Source: Pararhodobacter sp. (lineage in GTDB: Bacteria > Pseudomonadota > Alphaproteobacteria > Rhodobacterales > Rhodobacteraceae). From it: DNA of 64,000 nt. The DNA lies in assembly GCF_034676545.1 (NCBI RefSeq), contig NZ_JAUCBZ010000015.1, positions 186,001 to 250,000 on the forward strand. Direction: 5' to 3'. Of this stretch, positions 8,962 through 17,964 are shown one piece after another; position 1 is the stretch's first letter; the number at the start of each line of letters is the position of its first letter. Position numbers and translations under genes: made by a program. The notes under the pieces are model-generated. The model was not told the origin of the DNA and did not search any database. It worked only from the letters and a program-made list of their open reading frames with translations.

Positions 8962-10220
8962 CGGGTCAACCTCAGGGTTTGCGTGACGACATTGCTGGCG
9001 ATGGAGTCGAAGACGTTGAGCAACCCACCGACGGCGGAGTCAAAATAATGGCTGGCCGACGACGCGCAGCCCATCATCAGCGCCTGACCGGCGGCGGGGG
9101 CTTCGAAGGCAACCGAGTAAATCAGCACGCCCTGATCCTTGAGTCTCGAGCAGACCTCCAGCGTGTTCAGATCCTGCTGCGCGGCAGTATAGCGGTGGCC
9201 GCAGCAATTTTCGCCATCGGTCAACAGAACCATGGCACGCACCACGTTTGGCTCACCCCAATCAAAGGGCCGTCCGGCATAGTCAGAGTCGACAAGCCCA
9301 TCGGCGATCATCTGCGTTACCGCAGGGCGCATCGTCGGATCAAAGAACACACCGCCCCAGCGCGCACCGAGGTCAATTGACGTCACATCGCGCGGCTGCA
9401 AGGCGTTGATCGCGGTGATTGCATCAGCAGCATTGCTGATGAACGGTGTGATCTGGCCCCAGCTGTCGGTGTGGCATTGGCGCAGATACATGGACGCATT
9501 CACGCTGTTGGTGACGCTGCTCCAAGAGTTGAAATCAGGGCAATCGCCGACGGTCCCGGAAATATTGTTGAAAAAGCCCAGCATGCTGGCGGGGGGGTAG
9601 ACGCTGGTGTCATAGGGGACGATGGTCAGCGAGACGCGGCCGTCCTGGTTCTCGTTTAACAGGGTCGATGCCAATTGCGAGGCCGCCTGACGCAGCGTGA
9701 TGATACGACTTCCGCCATCAAACCCCATAGACCCGGAAATATCGACCACCATGACAAGATCCAGCCAAACGCCGGTCACGGCCTCGGCGGCGGCGGCGGG
9801 CGTGCCGACCGCAAAGTCATCAAAGCCGATCATACGGGTGAAAAGCGTCGGCACGGTTGCAGTCGGAGACGCCGTGACGTTGCGCCCGGTCCAGGGGCTT
9901 TCGGTTATCGAATAGTTATTGCCCAATTGCGCGCTCAGTCCTGCGGCGGTGAAGTAGGATTGCAACATCTGCTCGGGCGTGGCGACACCGTTGTTATGGC
10001 CCAACATCGTGGCCGCCAGAACGGCGCGGTCGGTGACACCCTGCATCCGCAAACGAATCGTCTCGTGACGCATCATGTCGACGGCCAAGCCACCGACAAG
10101 CAACATTGCGACGAAGACGAAGAGGCTGAAAACACTGAAAGTTCCCTTGTCCTGCGCCCAGAACTCGCGGGCACGGGTCCGGCAATTCGCGGGGCGGCGG
10201 TCAGAATCAAAACGGGGCAT
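8958..10220 (-). CDS. TadG-like protein with von Willebrand factor A domain
   Basis: 420 residues. A TadG-type membrane anchor (residues ~27-48, GTFSVFSLFVFVAMLLVGG) is followed by the AVDMMR segment typical of putative Flp pilus-assembly TadG proteins. A vWA domain follows with MIDAS residues DISGS at 160-164, and a downstream LLTDGEN strand. The vWA domain likely binds a metal ion and a protein ligand outside the cytoplasm. The start is fixed by AAGAGG eight bases upstream; the longer open frame lacks such a site. First gene of a - strand run with the two TadE-like genes and probably the GT2/flippase/FAD genes. Confidence 0.85.
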   Translation of the reverse strand: MPRFDSDRRPANCRTRAREFWAQDKGTFSVFSLFVFVAMLLVGGLAVDMMRHETIRLRMQGVTDRAVLAATMLGHNNGVATPEQMLQSYFTAAGLSAQLGNNYSITESPWTGRNVTASPTATVPTLFTRMIGFDDFAVGTPAAAAEAVTGVWLDLVMVVDISGSMGFDGGSRIITLRQAASQLASTLLNENQDGRVSLTIVPYDTSVYPPASMLGFFNNISGTVGDCPDFNSWSSVTNSVNASMYLRQCHTDSWGQITPFISNAADAITAINALQPRDVTSIDLGARWGGVFFDPTMRPAVTQMIADGLVDSDYAGRPFDWGEPNVVRAMVLLTDGENCCGHRYTAAQQDLNTLEVCSRLKDQGVLIYSVAFEAPAAGQALMMGCASSASHYFDSAVGGLLNVFDSIASNVVTQTLRLTR

Positions 10221-10499
10221 GTCAGACCTCTTACGAGCAAAAAACCACGGAACTAGAGTGTTGAATACCAGCGCTTTGTGGCGTTCATTGGGCAATTCAC
10301 GTTTAATTTGTGGTAAATGCATCCTGCTACCGGGGCTCCGCCGCCGATGGAAAGACGGCAAAAACGCCATAAGCCAAGCCCTGCGAACACCCCTGCACCG
10401 CCGCCAATGTTGCCCAATGATCACAATGGCTGCGCCAAAATGAAGCCGACTGGCGCGCGGCGTCTTGCTGCCAAGGGCCGATGTAGTACCCCTGCCAGC

Positions 10500-12254
10500 A
10501 TGAGTCTCCGTGCACTGACCCTAGGCCCCAGACCGAACGCCTCGGGCGTGTTGACAGCGGCCCTCCTGAGCGCGCTGCTGGTGCTGGCCTTTTGGGTGCG
10601 GTCGTGGGGTCTTGCGTGGGATGGCTTTGCCGCACTGCACCCCGATGAGCGTCACCTGTTCATGGTGACGGGCCAAATGTTCACCGCACTCGCAGACCCC
10701 GCCAATGACGGCTTGGGGTTGGCGGACTGGTGGTTTGCGACCACCTCGCCGCTGAACCCGCATCTTGGCCCCAAGAGCTATGTCTATGGCGAGGCCCCGT
10801 TGCTGGCGGGCGCGCTGGTCGGATGGTGGTGGGGCGCTGTGGACTGGTTCGCCTACATGCCGATCGCGCGGGGCTTGGCAGCACTGGCCGATACCACAAC
10901 GGTTCTGGCGGTATTTCTGGGCGCAAGGCTGTTGTCGGGCAATGTACCGGCCTTGTTCGCCGCGATCTTGTACGCGGCAATGCCAAGCGCGTTGCAACTG
11001 GCCAATTTCCACACGGTTGATGTTTGGCTCAGCGCGGCCTCAACGGCGTCTCTGGTGCCGATGATTGCCTTGGCGACGGGGCGCTGGGGCCGGGCCGGGC
11101 CAATGGGCATGGGCGCCTTGGCTGGTGGGTTCGTCGGGCTGGCGGTGGCGTGCAAGGTCACCGGCGTCCTGTTGTTGGCGCCCGTAGTGCTGGCGCTGGT
11201 TTTGGCGGTTCGCGCGGGGCTGGGGTGGCGACGCGCATTGGCGGTGCTCGCCGTTGTGCTTCTGGTGGCGCTGATCACCTTTCGCCTGACCAACCCGTTT
11301 GCCTTTGCCGGTCCGGGTCTGTGGGGTCTGACGCTTTCCGAGGACTGGATCGCGGATTTTCAAGGGCTGGCGGTGGTCACGGCCTCGCCGGGCTTTCCGC
11401 CCAACTGGCAATGGGTCGCGGGCTACGGGCCGCTGCGATTGCTGCGTGACCTGACGCTTTTCGGATTTGGTCCGATTGCTGCGGCGCTGATCATGGGCCT
11501 GCGCCGCAACGCTGTGACAGCTGCCGCAATGATCCCGCTTTGCGTGGTCTTGATCTTCGTGGCTCTGACCGCGATCAGCAGCGTCAGTGCGCTGCGCTAT
11601 GCCGCCCCGGCCTTGGGCGCGTTGGCGATGGCACTGGCGCCGGTCTTTGCAAGGCTGGGCGGGCGCATCTCGGTTGTTGCCCTCGCCCTCGCGCTTTTCT
11701 GGGGTGCCGGCGCGGTGCGACTTCACGACGGCGCGCACCCGCGCATTCTGGCCTCGCAGTGGCTGTGGAGCTTGCCGCGGGGCACCGTTCTGACCAATGA
11801 AACCGCGTGGGACGACCATCTGCCAACCATCGTGTCGCTGGCCGAGGGGGAAGCCTATCGCTGGCCCTCGCATGACAACTGGTTCACGCATCAGGTGCTG
11901 GACATCACCGACCCTGACACCCCCGAAAAGGCCACCCGCATCGCCGCGCAGCTGGCGCAAACCGACTATCTGATCTTGTCCTCGGACCGGCAATCGGCGG
12001 TGATGCCACGCTTGCCGGATCGCTTCCCGATGACGACAGCGCATTACCGCGTGCTGTTCTCCGGGCAAGCCTGTTTTGAGCCGGTGCAGGTGTTTGATCG
12101 CGGCTATCCGCTGCCGTTCCTGGCCTTTGACGATGCTTGGGCGCAAGAGCCGTGGCGGGTCTATGACCACCCCGTCGTGCGCATCTATCAACGCCAGCCC
12201 TGCTATGATGAGGCCACCTATCGCGAGATGCTGCTCAGGGCCTTGGGACAGTAG
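10500..12254 (+). CDS. GT-C (family 39-like) membrane glycosyltransferase
   Basis: 584 residues with a first membrane helix at ~18-38 and an acidic loop motif HPDERH (D49, E50) directly after it. This is the position and form of the catalytic Asp-Glu pair in GT39/PMT and related GT-C enzymes. About ten more helices follow, then a periplasmic C-terminal region ending with a VYDHPVVRIYQR strand, like the end of the GT39-like protein at the window start. It probably transfers sugar from a polyprenyl-phosphate donor outside the membrane. The start is uncertain: ATG at 10440 is also in frame. The 280-bp divergent gap to the vWA gene must hold promoters for both. Confidence 0.75.
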   Translation: MSLRALTLGPRPNASGVLTAALLSALLVLAFWVRSWGLAWDGFAALHPDERHLFMVTGQMFTALADPANDGLGLADWWFATTSPLNPHLGPKSYVYGEAPLLAGALVGWWWGAVDWFAYMPIARGLAALADTTTVLAVFLGARLLSGNVPALFAAILYAAMPSALQLANFHTVDVWLSAASTASLVPMIALATGRWGRAGPMGMGALAGGFVGLAVACKVTGVLLLAPVVLALVLAVRAGLGWRRALAVLAVVLLVALITFRLTNPFAFAGPGLWGLTLSEDWIADFQGLAVVTASPGFPPNWQWVAGYGPLRLLRDLTLFGFGPIAAALIMGLRRNAVTAAAMIPLCVVLIFVALTAISSVSALRYAAPALGALAMALAPVFARLGGRISVVALALALFWGAGAVRLHDGAHPRILASQWLWSLPRGTVLTNETAWDDHLPTIVSLAEGEAYRWPSHDNWFTHQVLDITDPDTPEKATRIAAQLAQTDYLILSSDRQSAVMPRLPDRFPMTTAHYRVLFSGQACFEPVQVFDRGYPLPFLAFDDAWAQEPWRVYDHPVVRIYQRQPCYDEATYREMLLRALGQ

Positions 12255-12255
12255 A

Positions 12256-13308
12256 TCAGCGCCCGGCGCGCAGCTTGCCGACAATCCCGCTGGGGAAGAA
12301 ATAGACGCTGAGGACAAACAGCACGCCCAGCCACAACAGCCAGCGATCCGGGTTCAGCAAATCCGGGATCAACGGCAACCCGGCGGTTGCCTCCGCGGCG
12401 GCGCCCATCAGCGATTGCAGATAGTTCTGCGCCAGAACCAGAATCGTCGCACCAATCACCGCGCCATACATCGACCCCATGCCGCCGATCACCACCATCA
12501 ACAAGATGTCGATCATGATGTCGAAACTCAGCGTCGTATCCGGTCCGACATAGCGCAGCCAGATCGCAAACAGGCTACCTGCCAAGGCCGCGATGGCCGC
12601 CGACAGGCAGGTCGCCGTGGTGCGATACCAGACGACGCGGTAGCCGATCGCCTCGGCCCGGAAATCATTTTCGCGGATCGCCTGCAACACCCGGCCAAAC
12701 GGCGAATTGACGATGCGCAGCAGCAGCAGGAACAGCAGCAGGCACGCGCCGAACACGAGGTAATAGTTCAGGATCTTGCCACTCATCGACACGCCGAACA
12801 GTTCGCCCATGCGGAACGCCGGGGTCAGTTCGCGCGGGATCAGATAGGTCAGCCCGTCCTCGCCGCCGGTGAGTTGCGACAATTGGCTGACCAGCACCGC
12901 CACGGCCGAGGCCACGGCGAGCGTGATCATGGCAAAGAAAATCGCCCTGACCCGCAGCGAAAACAGGCCGATCAACAGCGCCAGCACCGCCGAGGCCAGC
13001 GCGCCCAGCACGGTGCCGACCACCAAGGCATCATAGCCCCGGCCCATATGCGTCGAGGCAAGGGCAACCCCGTAAGCACCAAGCCCGAAGAACATCGTAT
13101 GCGCAAAGCTGACGATGCCGGTATAGCCCAGCAGCAGGTCATAACTGGCGACCAGCACGATGAAGATGCAGATATGCGCCGCCGTTTCCAGCGACCGCAC
13201 CCCGGGGAACAGGAAGGGTGCAAAGGCCAAGGCAACCAGAATAACCAGCAGAATCAAGGCCAGCAGCGGGGAACGTGGCTTGTCGCCAGAAATGAGCGCG
13301 TTGAGCAT
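12256..13308 (-). CDS. livM: Branched-chain amino-acid-type ABC transporter permease (LivM family)
   Basis: 350 residues, eight or more membrane helices, with the family's conserved GYTGIVSFAHTMFFGLGAYG loop near residue 60. LivM and LivH form the membrane channel of hydrophobic-amino-acid ABC importers. Last gene of the five-gene operon; its ATG immediately follows the livH stop. It ends one base from the convergent GT39-like gene. The substrate cannot be read from sequence; the neighbouring indolepyruvate oxidoreductase suggests aromatic or branched amino acids. Confidence 0.9.
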   Translation of the reverse strand: MLNALISGDKPRSPLLALILLVILVALAFAPFLFPGVRSLETAAHICIFIVLVASYDLLLGYTGIVSFAHTMFFGLGAYGVALASTHMGRGYDALVVGTVLGALASAVLALLIGLFSLRVRAIFFAMITLAVASAVAVLVSQLSQLTGGEDGLTYLIPRELTPAFRMGELFGVSMSGKILNYYLVFGACLLLFLLLLRIVNSPFGRVLQAIRENDFRAEAIGYRVVWYRTTATCLSAAIAALAGSLFAIWLRYVGPDTTLSFDIMIDILLMVVIGGMGSMYGAVIGATILVLAQNYLQSLMGAAAEATAGLPLIPDLLNPDRWLLWLGVLFVLSVYFFPSGIVGKLRAGR

Positions 13309-14340
13309 CTATTTCGCCTTTACTACCGGCATCATGCCTTGTGGCCGCCACATCAGGATTGCGGTCATCAGGGCGATGTTGGAAATCAGCGCCATCTTAG
13401 GTTCCAGGAAGGCGGTGTAGTTTTGCAGCAAGCCGACCATCAGCGCACCGATGAACGCGCCCTCGACCGAGCCAAGGCCACCGATGATCACGACGATGAA
13501 CACGAGGATCATCATCGACTCGCCCATGCCGGCGGTGATCACCTCTTGGTACATCGCCCACATCACGCCGCCCAATCCGGCCAGCGCCGACCCGGCGACG
13601 AACACGCCGATGAACACCAGTGGCAAGCGATAGCCCAGCGCCTGCACCATCTCGCCATTTTGTACGCCCGCGCGCACGATCAACCCGATCTTGGTGCGGG
13701 TCAGCACCAGCCGCAGGGCGATGAAAATCACCAACCCGACGCCGACAGCCAACAGGCGATACCGCTCCAAGGCCGCGCCGGCAAAGGTGATGGCACCTTT
13801 CAGCGTCTCGGGGCGGGCGAAAAAGATCTCATCCGGCCCCCAGATCACGGCGATCATCTGCTCCATGACGATCAATCCGCCCATGGTGATCAGGATCTGT
13901 TTCAGGTGAAACCCGTAGACCGGCCTGACGATCACCCGCTCGAATGCCCAGCCCAGCGCGCCGGTGATGATCATCGCGGCAATCACCGCCAGCAGGATCG
14001 CCGCAAGGTTCAGCATCAGGGACGGCGCGCCCGTCCAGGTGCCCAGCGCCAGCAGCACCGAGACGCCAACGAACGCCCCCACCGACACAAACGCCCCGTG
14101 ACCGAAGTTGATCACATCCATGAGGCCAAAGACCAGCGTCAGGCCCGAGGCCATGACAAAGATCATCATGCCCATCGCCAACCCGGAGACTGTCAGCGTG
14201 AGCCAGCTCGAGGTCGAACCGATGACGAGATAGCCCAGCAAGACCAGCGCCGGAACCACCAGATAGGGCGCAGCCTTGTCCAGTTTCTGCCCAAAGGTCG
14301 CGGTGCGCATTGTCGGTTTGTGGTCAGGTGCAGCGGTCAT
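13309..14340 (-). CDS. livH: Branched-chain amino-acid-type ABC transporter permease (LivH family)
   Basis: 343 residues with the LivH core INFGHGAFVSVGAFVGV and the late GGLGSVEGAFIGALMVG motif. It pairs with LivM to form the translocation path. The start overlaps the livF stop (ATGA), which supports this start and joint translation. The N-terminal ~30 residues are polar and slightly longer than in enteric LivH. Confidence 0.9.
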   Translation of the reverse strand: MTAAPDHKPTMRTATFGQKLDKAAPYLVVPALVLLGYLVIGSTSSWLTLTVSGLAMGMMIFVMASGLTLVFGLMDVINFGHGAFVSVGAFVGVSVLLALGTWTGAPSLMLNLAAILLAVIAAMIITGALGWAFERVIVRPVYGFHLKQILITMGGLIVMEQMIAVIWGPDEIFFARPETLKGAITFAGAALERYRLLAVGVGLVIFIALRLVLTRTKIGLIVRAGVQNGEMVQALGYRLPLVFIGVFVAGSALAGLGGVMWAMYQEVITAGMGESMMILVFIVVIIGGLGSVEGAFIGALMVGLLQNYTAFLEPKMALISNIALMTAILMWRPQGMMPVVKAK

Positions 14341-15065
14341 GTCGTGCGGGTCTCCATGCTCAGGCCCATCAATTGTTCTTGCAGCACAGCATCGGCGGCC
14401 AGGTCGGCCATGGCACCCGTCCAGACGATGCGGCCATCATCCATCACGGCGGCGGTATCGCCCAAAGCCTTGGCGACCGAGAAATTCTGTTCCACCAGCA
14501 AGATCGTGGCGCCTTGTCGTTTCAGGTCGCGCAGGGCCTTGGCCATGGTCGAGATGATCGCCGGCGCAAGACCCTTGGTCGGTTCGTCAATCAAATACAG
14601 CGCGCGTTCTTCGGCCATGGCGCGGGCAATGGACAGCATCTGTTTCTGCCCGCCCGACAGATTGCCCGCCTCGGAGCGCCAAAAGGTTTTCAACGGCGGG
14701 AAGGTGCCAAAAATCCACTCCAGCCGCTTTGGGTCCAAGGGGCCGGACACCGCGGCAAGGATCATGTTTTCCTCGACCGTGAGATCCGAGAAAATGCCCA
14801 TATCCTCGGGCACGAAACCAAAGCCAAGCCGGGCACGCGCGGGCGTCGGCAGCGTGGTGATGTCTTGGCCGTTGAACCGGATCACGCCGGTTTTGGCTTT
14901 CCAATGGCCAATGATCGTGCGCAGGGTCGTGGTCTTGCCGACGCCGTTGCGGCCCAACAACATGGTGACGCCGCCGCGTGGCACGGCCAGATCAACGCCT
15001 TGCAGGATGTGATATTGCGCGATGTCGGTGTAGACGCCTTCCAGCGACAGGATCGCATCACTCAT
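14337..15065 (-). CDS. livF: ABC transporter ATP-binding protein (LivF family)
   Basis: 242 residues. Walker A GRNGVGKTT, signature LSGGQKQM and Walker B LYLIDEPTKGLAP are all intact, so it should hydrolyse ATP. The family-typical NFSVAKALGD segment near the C-terminus separates LivF from LivG. I chose the start MSDAIL, which overlaps the end of livG by eight bases, over a longer frame that would run deep into livG. Confidence 0.92.
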   Translation of the reverse strand: MSDAILSLEGVYTDIAQYHILQGVDLAVPRGGVTMLLGRNGVGKTTTLRTIIGHWKAKTGVIRFNGQDITTLPTPARARLGFGFVPEDMGIFSDLTVEENMILAAVSGPLDPKRLEWIFGTFPPLKTFWRSEAGNLSGGQKQMLSIARAMAEERALYLIDEPTKGLAPAIISTMAKALRDLKRQGATILLVEQNFSVAKALGDTAAVMDDGRIVWTGAMADLAADAVLQEQLMGLSMETRTT

Positions 15066-15822
15066 CGTCAATCTCCCGGCCCATATAAGCGTCGCGCACC
15101 ACGTCCGAGGCCATGACCTCGGCGGGCTCGCCATCGGCGGCAAGCTGGCCGTTGTGCAGGACGATGATTCGGTCGGCCAGCGTGCGGATCACGTCCATCT
15201 TGTGCTCGACCAACAGGATTGTGCGGTCGCGGTCGGCCTTGAGTTCCTCGATCAGGTCCAGCACGACGGGCGCCTCATCGACGCTCATGCCCGCCGTGGG
15301 CTCGTCGAACATATAGACCTTTGGGTCCAGCGCGATCAGCATCGCCACCTCCAGCTTGCGCTGATTGCCGTGGCTGAGTTCGGACACTTTGTTGTCGCGC
15401 AGCGCCTGCAAGCGAACACGCTCGACGACGGCCATCGCGCGTTCGGTCAATTCCGTGTGCGAATCCGCCATTGAAAACAGGCTGAACCCTTTGCGCTGGT
15501 TCATCTGGATGACCAGCCGCACGTTTTCCAGAACGGTAAGATTGGCGAAAAGGTTGGTGAGCTGGAACGCCCGGCCCAGACCAGCGCGGCACCGGTGTGC
15601 CACGGTATCGCGGGTGATATCCTTGCCCAGCAGCGTAACCTTACCCTCGGAGGCGGCGATCTGCCCCGAAATCAGGTTGAAATATGTGGTCTTGCCAGCC
15701 CCGTTCGGCCCGACAATCGCGGTCAACTGCCCGGCGGGAAATTTGCAGGAAACGGCGTCAACGGCCACATGGCCACCAAAACGCACGGTCAGGCCATGCG
15801 TCTCTAACAACGTCTGGGTCAT
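15058..15822 (-). CDS. livG: ABC transporter ATP-binding protein (LivG family)
   Basis: 254 residues. Walker A GPNGAGKTT, a LivG-type GRAFQLTNLFANLTVLEN insert, an ABC signature replaced by LSHGNQRKLE, and Walker B VYMFDEPTAGMS. The LSHG form of the signature is usual for this family. First cytoplasmic component after the binding-protein gene, separated from it by 67 bases that hold a strong hairpin. Confidence 0.92.
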   Translation of the reverse strand: MTQTLLETHGLTVRFGGHVAVDAVSCKFPAGQLTAIVGPNGAGKTTYFNLISGQIAASEGKVTLLGKDITRDTVAHRCRAGLGRAFQLTNLFANLTVLENVRLVIQMNQRKGFSLFSMADSHTELTERAMAVVERVRLQALRDNKVSELSHGNQRKLEVAMLIALDPKVYMFDEPTAGMSVDEAPVVLDLIEELKADRDRTILLVEHKMDVIRTLADRIIVLHNGQLAADGEPAEVMASDVVRDAYMGREIDDE

Positions 15823-15854
15823 GGGGATGCTCTGCTGGGGACTACGGTCGAGGA

Positions 15855-15879
15855 GAGGGCGCACGCGCGGCGCGCCCTC
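15855..15879 (-). terminator. Intercistronic GC hairpin between binding-protein gene and livG
   Basis: Perfect 8-bp inverted repeat GAGGGCGC / GCGCCCTC around a 9-base loop, in the 67-base gap of the operon. No run of U follows, so it more likely protects the upstream message or attenuates transcription than ends it fully. Confidence 0.6.
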
Positions 15880-15889
15880 GAGTCTCGGA

Positions 15890-17071
15890 TCAACGGTTGT
15901 TGCGGATCGGAATATCCATGTCGTCGATGCCCAACTCACGCACCAGAACCGGCACGCCATAGTCGCGGCCTTCCTGAACTTCGGTGCGGAAGTGGTACAT
16001 GGACTGCAACGCCTGGTGATCTTCGGCGCGGAACCGCATCGTGCCCTTGGGTGTCTCGAACTCCATGCCTTCCATCGTGGCGATCAGCGCCTCGGTGTCG
16101 GTGCTGCCCGCGCGACGGATCGCCTCGACCGCCGCAATCCCGGCAGACATGCCACCGGCGGTGAAGAAGTCAGGCGGGGTGCCGTAGCGCGCAAAATGCT
16201 GCTCGACCAGCCAGTCGTTGACCGGGTTCTGCGGCAATTCGTAATAGTAATAGGTCGCGCCTTCCATGCCCGGCAGTTCGCGATAAGCCGTCAGGGCCGC
16301 CAGAATATTACCGCCCGTGGCAATCTCGATGCCAAAGCGCGAGGGGTCCATGGCGTTGATCCGGCCCATCGGGTTGCCGCCACCGGCCCAGATGATGAAC
16401 AGACGCTTTTCGCCTTCGATGTCGCCCATCGCCTGGAAGATACGCTCGGCGGCGGCGGTGAAGTCCGTGGTATCGGTCGGCACATATTCTTCGTGCGCAA
16501 TGGTCGCACCGGTGCCCTCAAGCGCCTCGCGGAAGGCGGCAACACCGTCGCGTCCGAACGCATAGTCCTGCGCCAGAGTCGCGATGGTCACGCCCTCGCC
16601 GCCCAGCGCCACGGCGTTGGAAATCGCATCCTGAGACGAGTTGCGCCCCGTGCGGAAGATGTAGCGGTTCCAGTTCTCGCCGGTGATCGAATCGGCCACG
16701 GCGGGCTCGACGATCAGGATACGTTCGTATTCCTCGGCGACGGGCAACATGGCCAGTGCCACGCCAGAACTGACCGGCCCGATGGCGATATCGGCGCCGT
16801 CATCACCGAAAGCCTCGGCCAAGAGCGCACGCCCGCGTGCCGGGTCCAGCTGCGTGTCTTTTTCGATCACGACAATCGGCTCGCCGTTGACTTCCATCGT
16901 GCCGCCGGTGGCATATTCCAGCCCCAGCATCAGGCCGATATGCGACTGTGCCGCATAGGCCTCCAGCGCGCCGGTCTGTCCGTAGACATGGGCGATCGTC
17001 ACATCCGCCGCCGCCATATTGGCAAACGCCGCGCTGGCGGCAAACGCGCCAGCCACTGTCATCATTCTCAT
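15890..17071 (-). CDS. Periplasmic amino-acid-binding protein of the liv-type ABC importer
   Basis: 393 residues. An N-terminal signal peptide (cleavage likely after an Ala-Ala-Ala near residue 21) is followed by a type I periplasmic binding fold: HVYGQTGALEAY, then the IGPVSSGVALAM and FRTGRNSSQD segments typical of LivJ/Leu-Ile-Val-binding homologues. The start is set by GAGGAG eleven bases upstream. First gene of the operon, transcribed from the 304-base gap upstream. Ligand unknown; amino acids or related carboxylates are plausible. Confidence 0.88.
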   Translation of the reverse strand: MRMMTVAGAFAASAAFANMAAADVTIAHVYGQTGALEAYAAQSHIGLMLGLEYATGGTMEVNGEPIVVIEKDTQLDPARGRALLAEAFGDDGADIAIGPVSSGVALAMLPVAEEYERILIVEPAVADSITGENWNRYIFRTGRNSSQDAISNAVALGGEGVTIATLAQDYAFGRDGVAAFREALEGTGATIAHEEYVPTDTTDFTAAAERIFQAMGDIEGEKRLFIIWAGGGNPMGRINAMDPSRFGIEIATGGNILAALTAYRELPGMEGATYYYYELPQNPVNDWLVEQHFARYGTPPDFFTAGGMSAGIAAVEAIRRAGSTDTEALIATMEGMEFETPKGTMRFRAEDHQALQSMYHFRTEVQEGRDYGVPVLVRELGIDDMDIPIRNNR

Positions 17072-17375
17072 ATCTGCACTCCTCACTGTTGCATTTCTTG
17101 TTTGCGCCAGACGCAGCCACACATCGGCTGCGCATTTATACTGCGTCCGAGCGGCGCTGGCCGTAAGATTATTTCACTGCACTTAAGCCCGGTTCGCGAT
17201 CACAAGGCAAGCCCAAGTTGCAGAATAGTCATCACGGAGCGTTTTTTTCTTTTCCATCAATATATTGCAGCATAGCTTCGCGAGACCTTCAACCATGACG
17301 CTAGACGTTCTGCACAGGTTAAACATGCGGCAAGACGTCTCGCCTCGCGCTATGGGTCATCGGCAGAAATCAGGA
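17072..17375 (-). other. 304-bp gap: promoter region of the liv-type operon
   Basis: No credible gene on either strand. It carries the ribosome site of the binding-protein gene, and an AT-rich stretch near 17230-17270 (poly-T/A then TATTG) where the operon promoter may lie. The 3' end of the lrp-type gene borders it, but no clear terminator hairpin with a T run is seen. Confidence 0.4.
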
Positions 17376-17834
17376 CTAAAGCGGCACCACCGCACTGCGT
17401 TTGATATCGCGCAGAACCACATTGGTCTGTGCGCTTTCCACGGCAGGCAGGCGAAACAGGAACTCTTCGAGGAAACGGTTGTATTCGCCAATATCCTTGC
17501 ACAGCACCCGCAGATGGTAATCCGCCTGCCCGGTGGTGGCGAAGCAATCCAGAACCTCGGCGCGGTGGGTGATCGCCTTGATGAAATCGTTCAGATGTTC
17601 CGGGTTGTGGCGAGTCAGGTGCACATGGACGATTGCCTGAAAGCCGAATCCAGCCTTGGCGGCGGAAATATCGGCGCGGTACCGCTCGATCAGCCCCGCA
17701 TCCTCGAACGCCCGCACCCGCCGCCAGCAGGCCGAGGCTGACATGCCTACCTTTTCCGCCAGTTCGGCATTGGGCACGCGGCAGTCGATCTGCAACAGTC
17801 GCAAGATATGGCGATCTCGGGCATCAAGGTCCAT
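17376..17834 (-). CDS. Lrp/AsnC family transcriptional regulator
   Basis: 152 residues. The N-terminal helix-turn-helix reads LDARDRHILRLLQID, then AELAEKVGMSASACWRRV. The C-terminal RAM ligand-binding domain contains VLDCFATTGQADYHLRV. The start was chosen at MDLDA, the usual position relative to the HTH. It is divergent from the indolepyruvate oxidoreductase gene, the common arrangement for such regulators, and probably senses an amino acid to activate it. Confidence 0.9.
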   Translation of the reverse strand: MDLDARDRHILRLLQIDCRVPNAELAEKVGMSASACWRRVRAFEDAGLIERYRADISAAKAGFGFQAIVHVHLTRHNPEHLNDFIKAITHRAEVLDCFATTGQADYHLRVLCKDIGEYNRFLEEFLFRLPAVESAQTNVVLRDIKRSAVVPL

Positions 17835-17893
17835 GTGGTCAAACTTTCCGAATACTGGCTGATTTATGGGCAACCTAACCAATTTCCTGTCGG

Positions 17894-17923
17894 TTTGCAC
17901 GAAATCTGGCGATTTCTGCCAAA
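17894..17923. promoter_or_regulatory. Inverted repeat, candidate Lrp-type operator
   Basis: Two 13-base arms (TTTGCACGAAATC and GATTTCTGCCAAA) match at ten of thirteen positions around the 4-base spacer TGGC, in the 130-bp divergent gap between the Lrp gene and iorAB. Position and dyad symmetry fit the binding site of the adjacent regulator. No experimental support. Confidence 0.45.
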
Positions 17924-17964
17924 GGTATGTCGTAGACTAAGGAAAACACGCAAGGGGTGCCGCC

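Noticed and set aside
12076..15012. 978-codon + strand open frame opposite the liv-type operon
   Set aside because: Its Gln/Arg/His-rich translation is a typical high-GC shadow; four well-conserved transporter genes occupy the other strand.
15365..17275. 636-codon + strand open frame opposite livG and the binding-protein gene
   Set aside because: Shadow of conserved - strand genes, with no family features or ribosome site.
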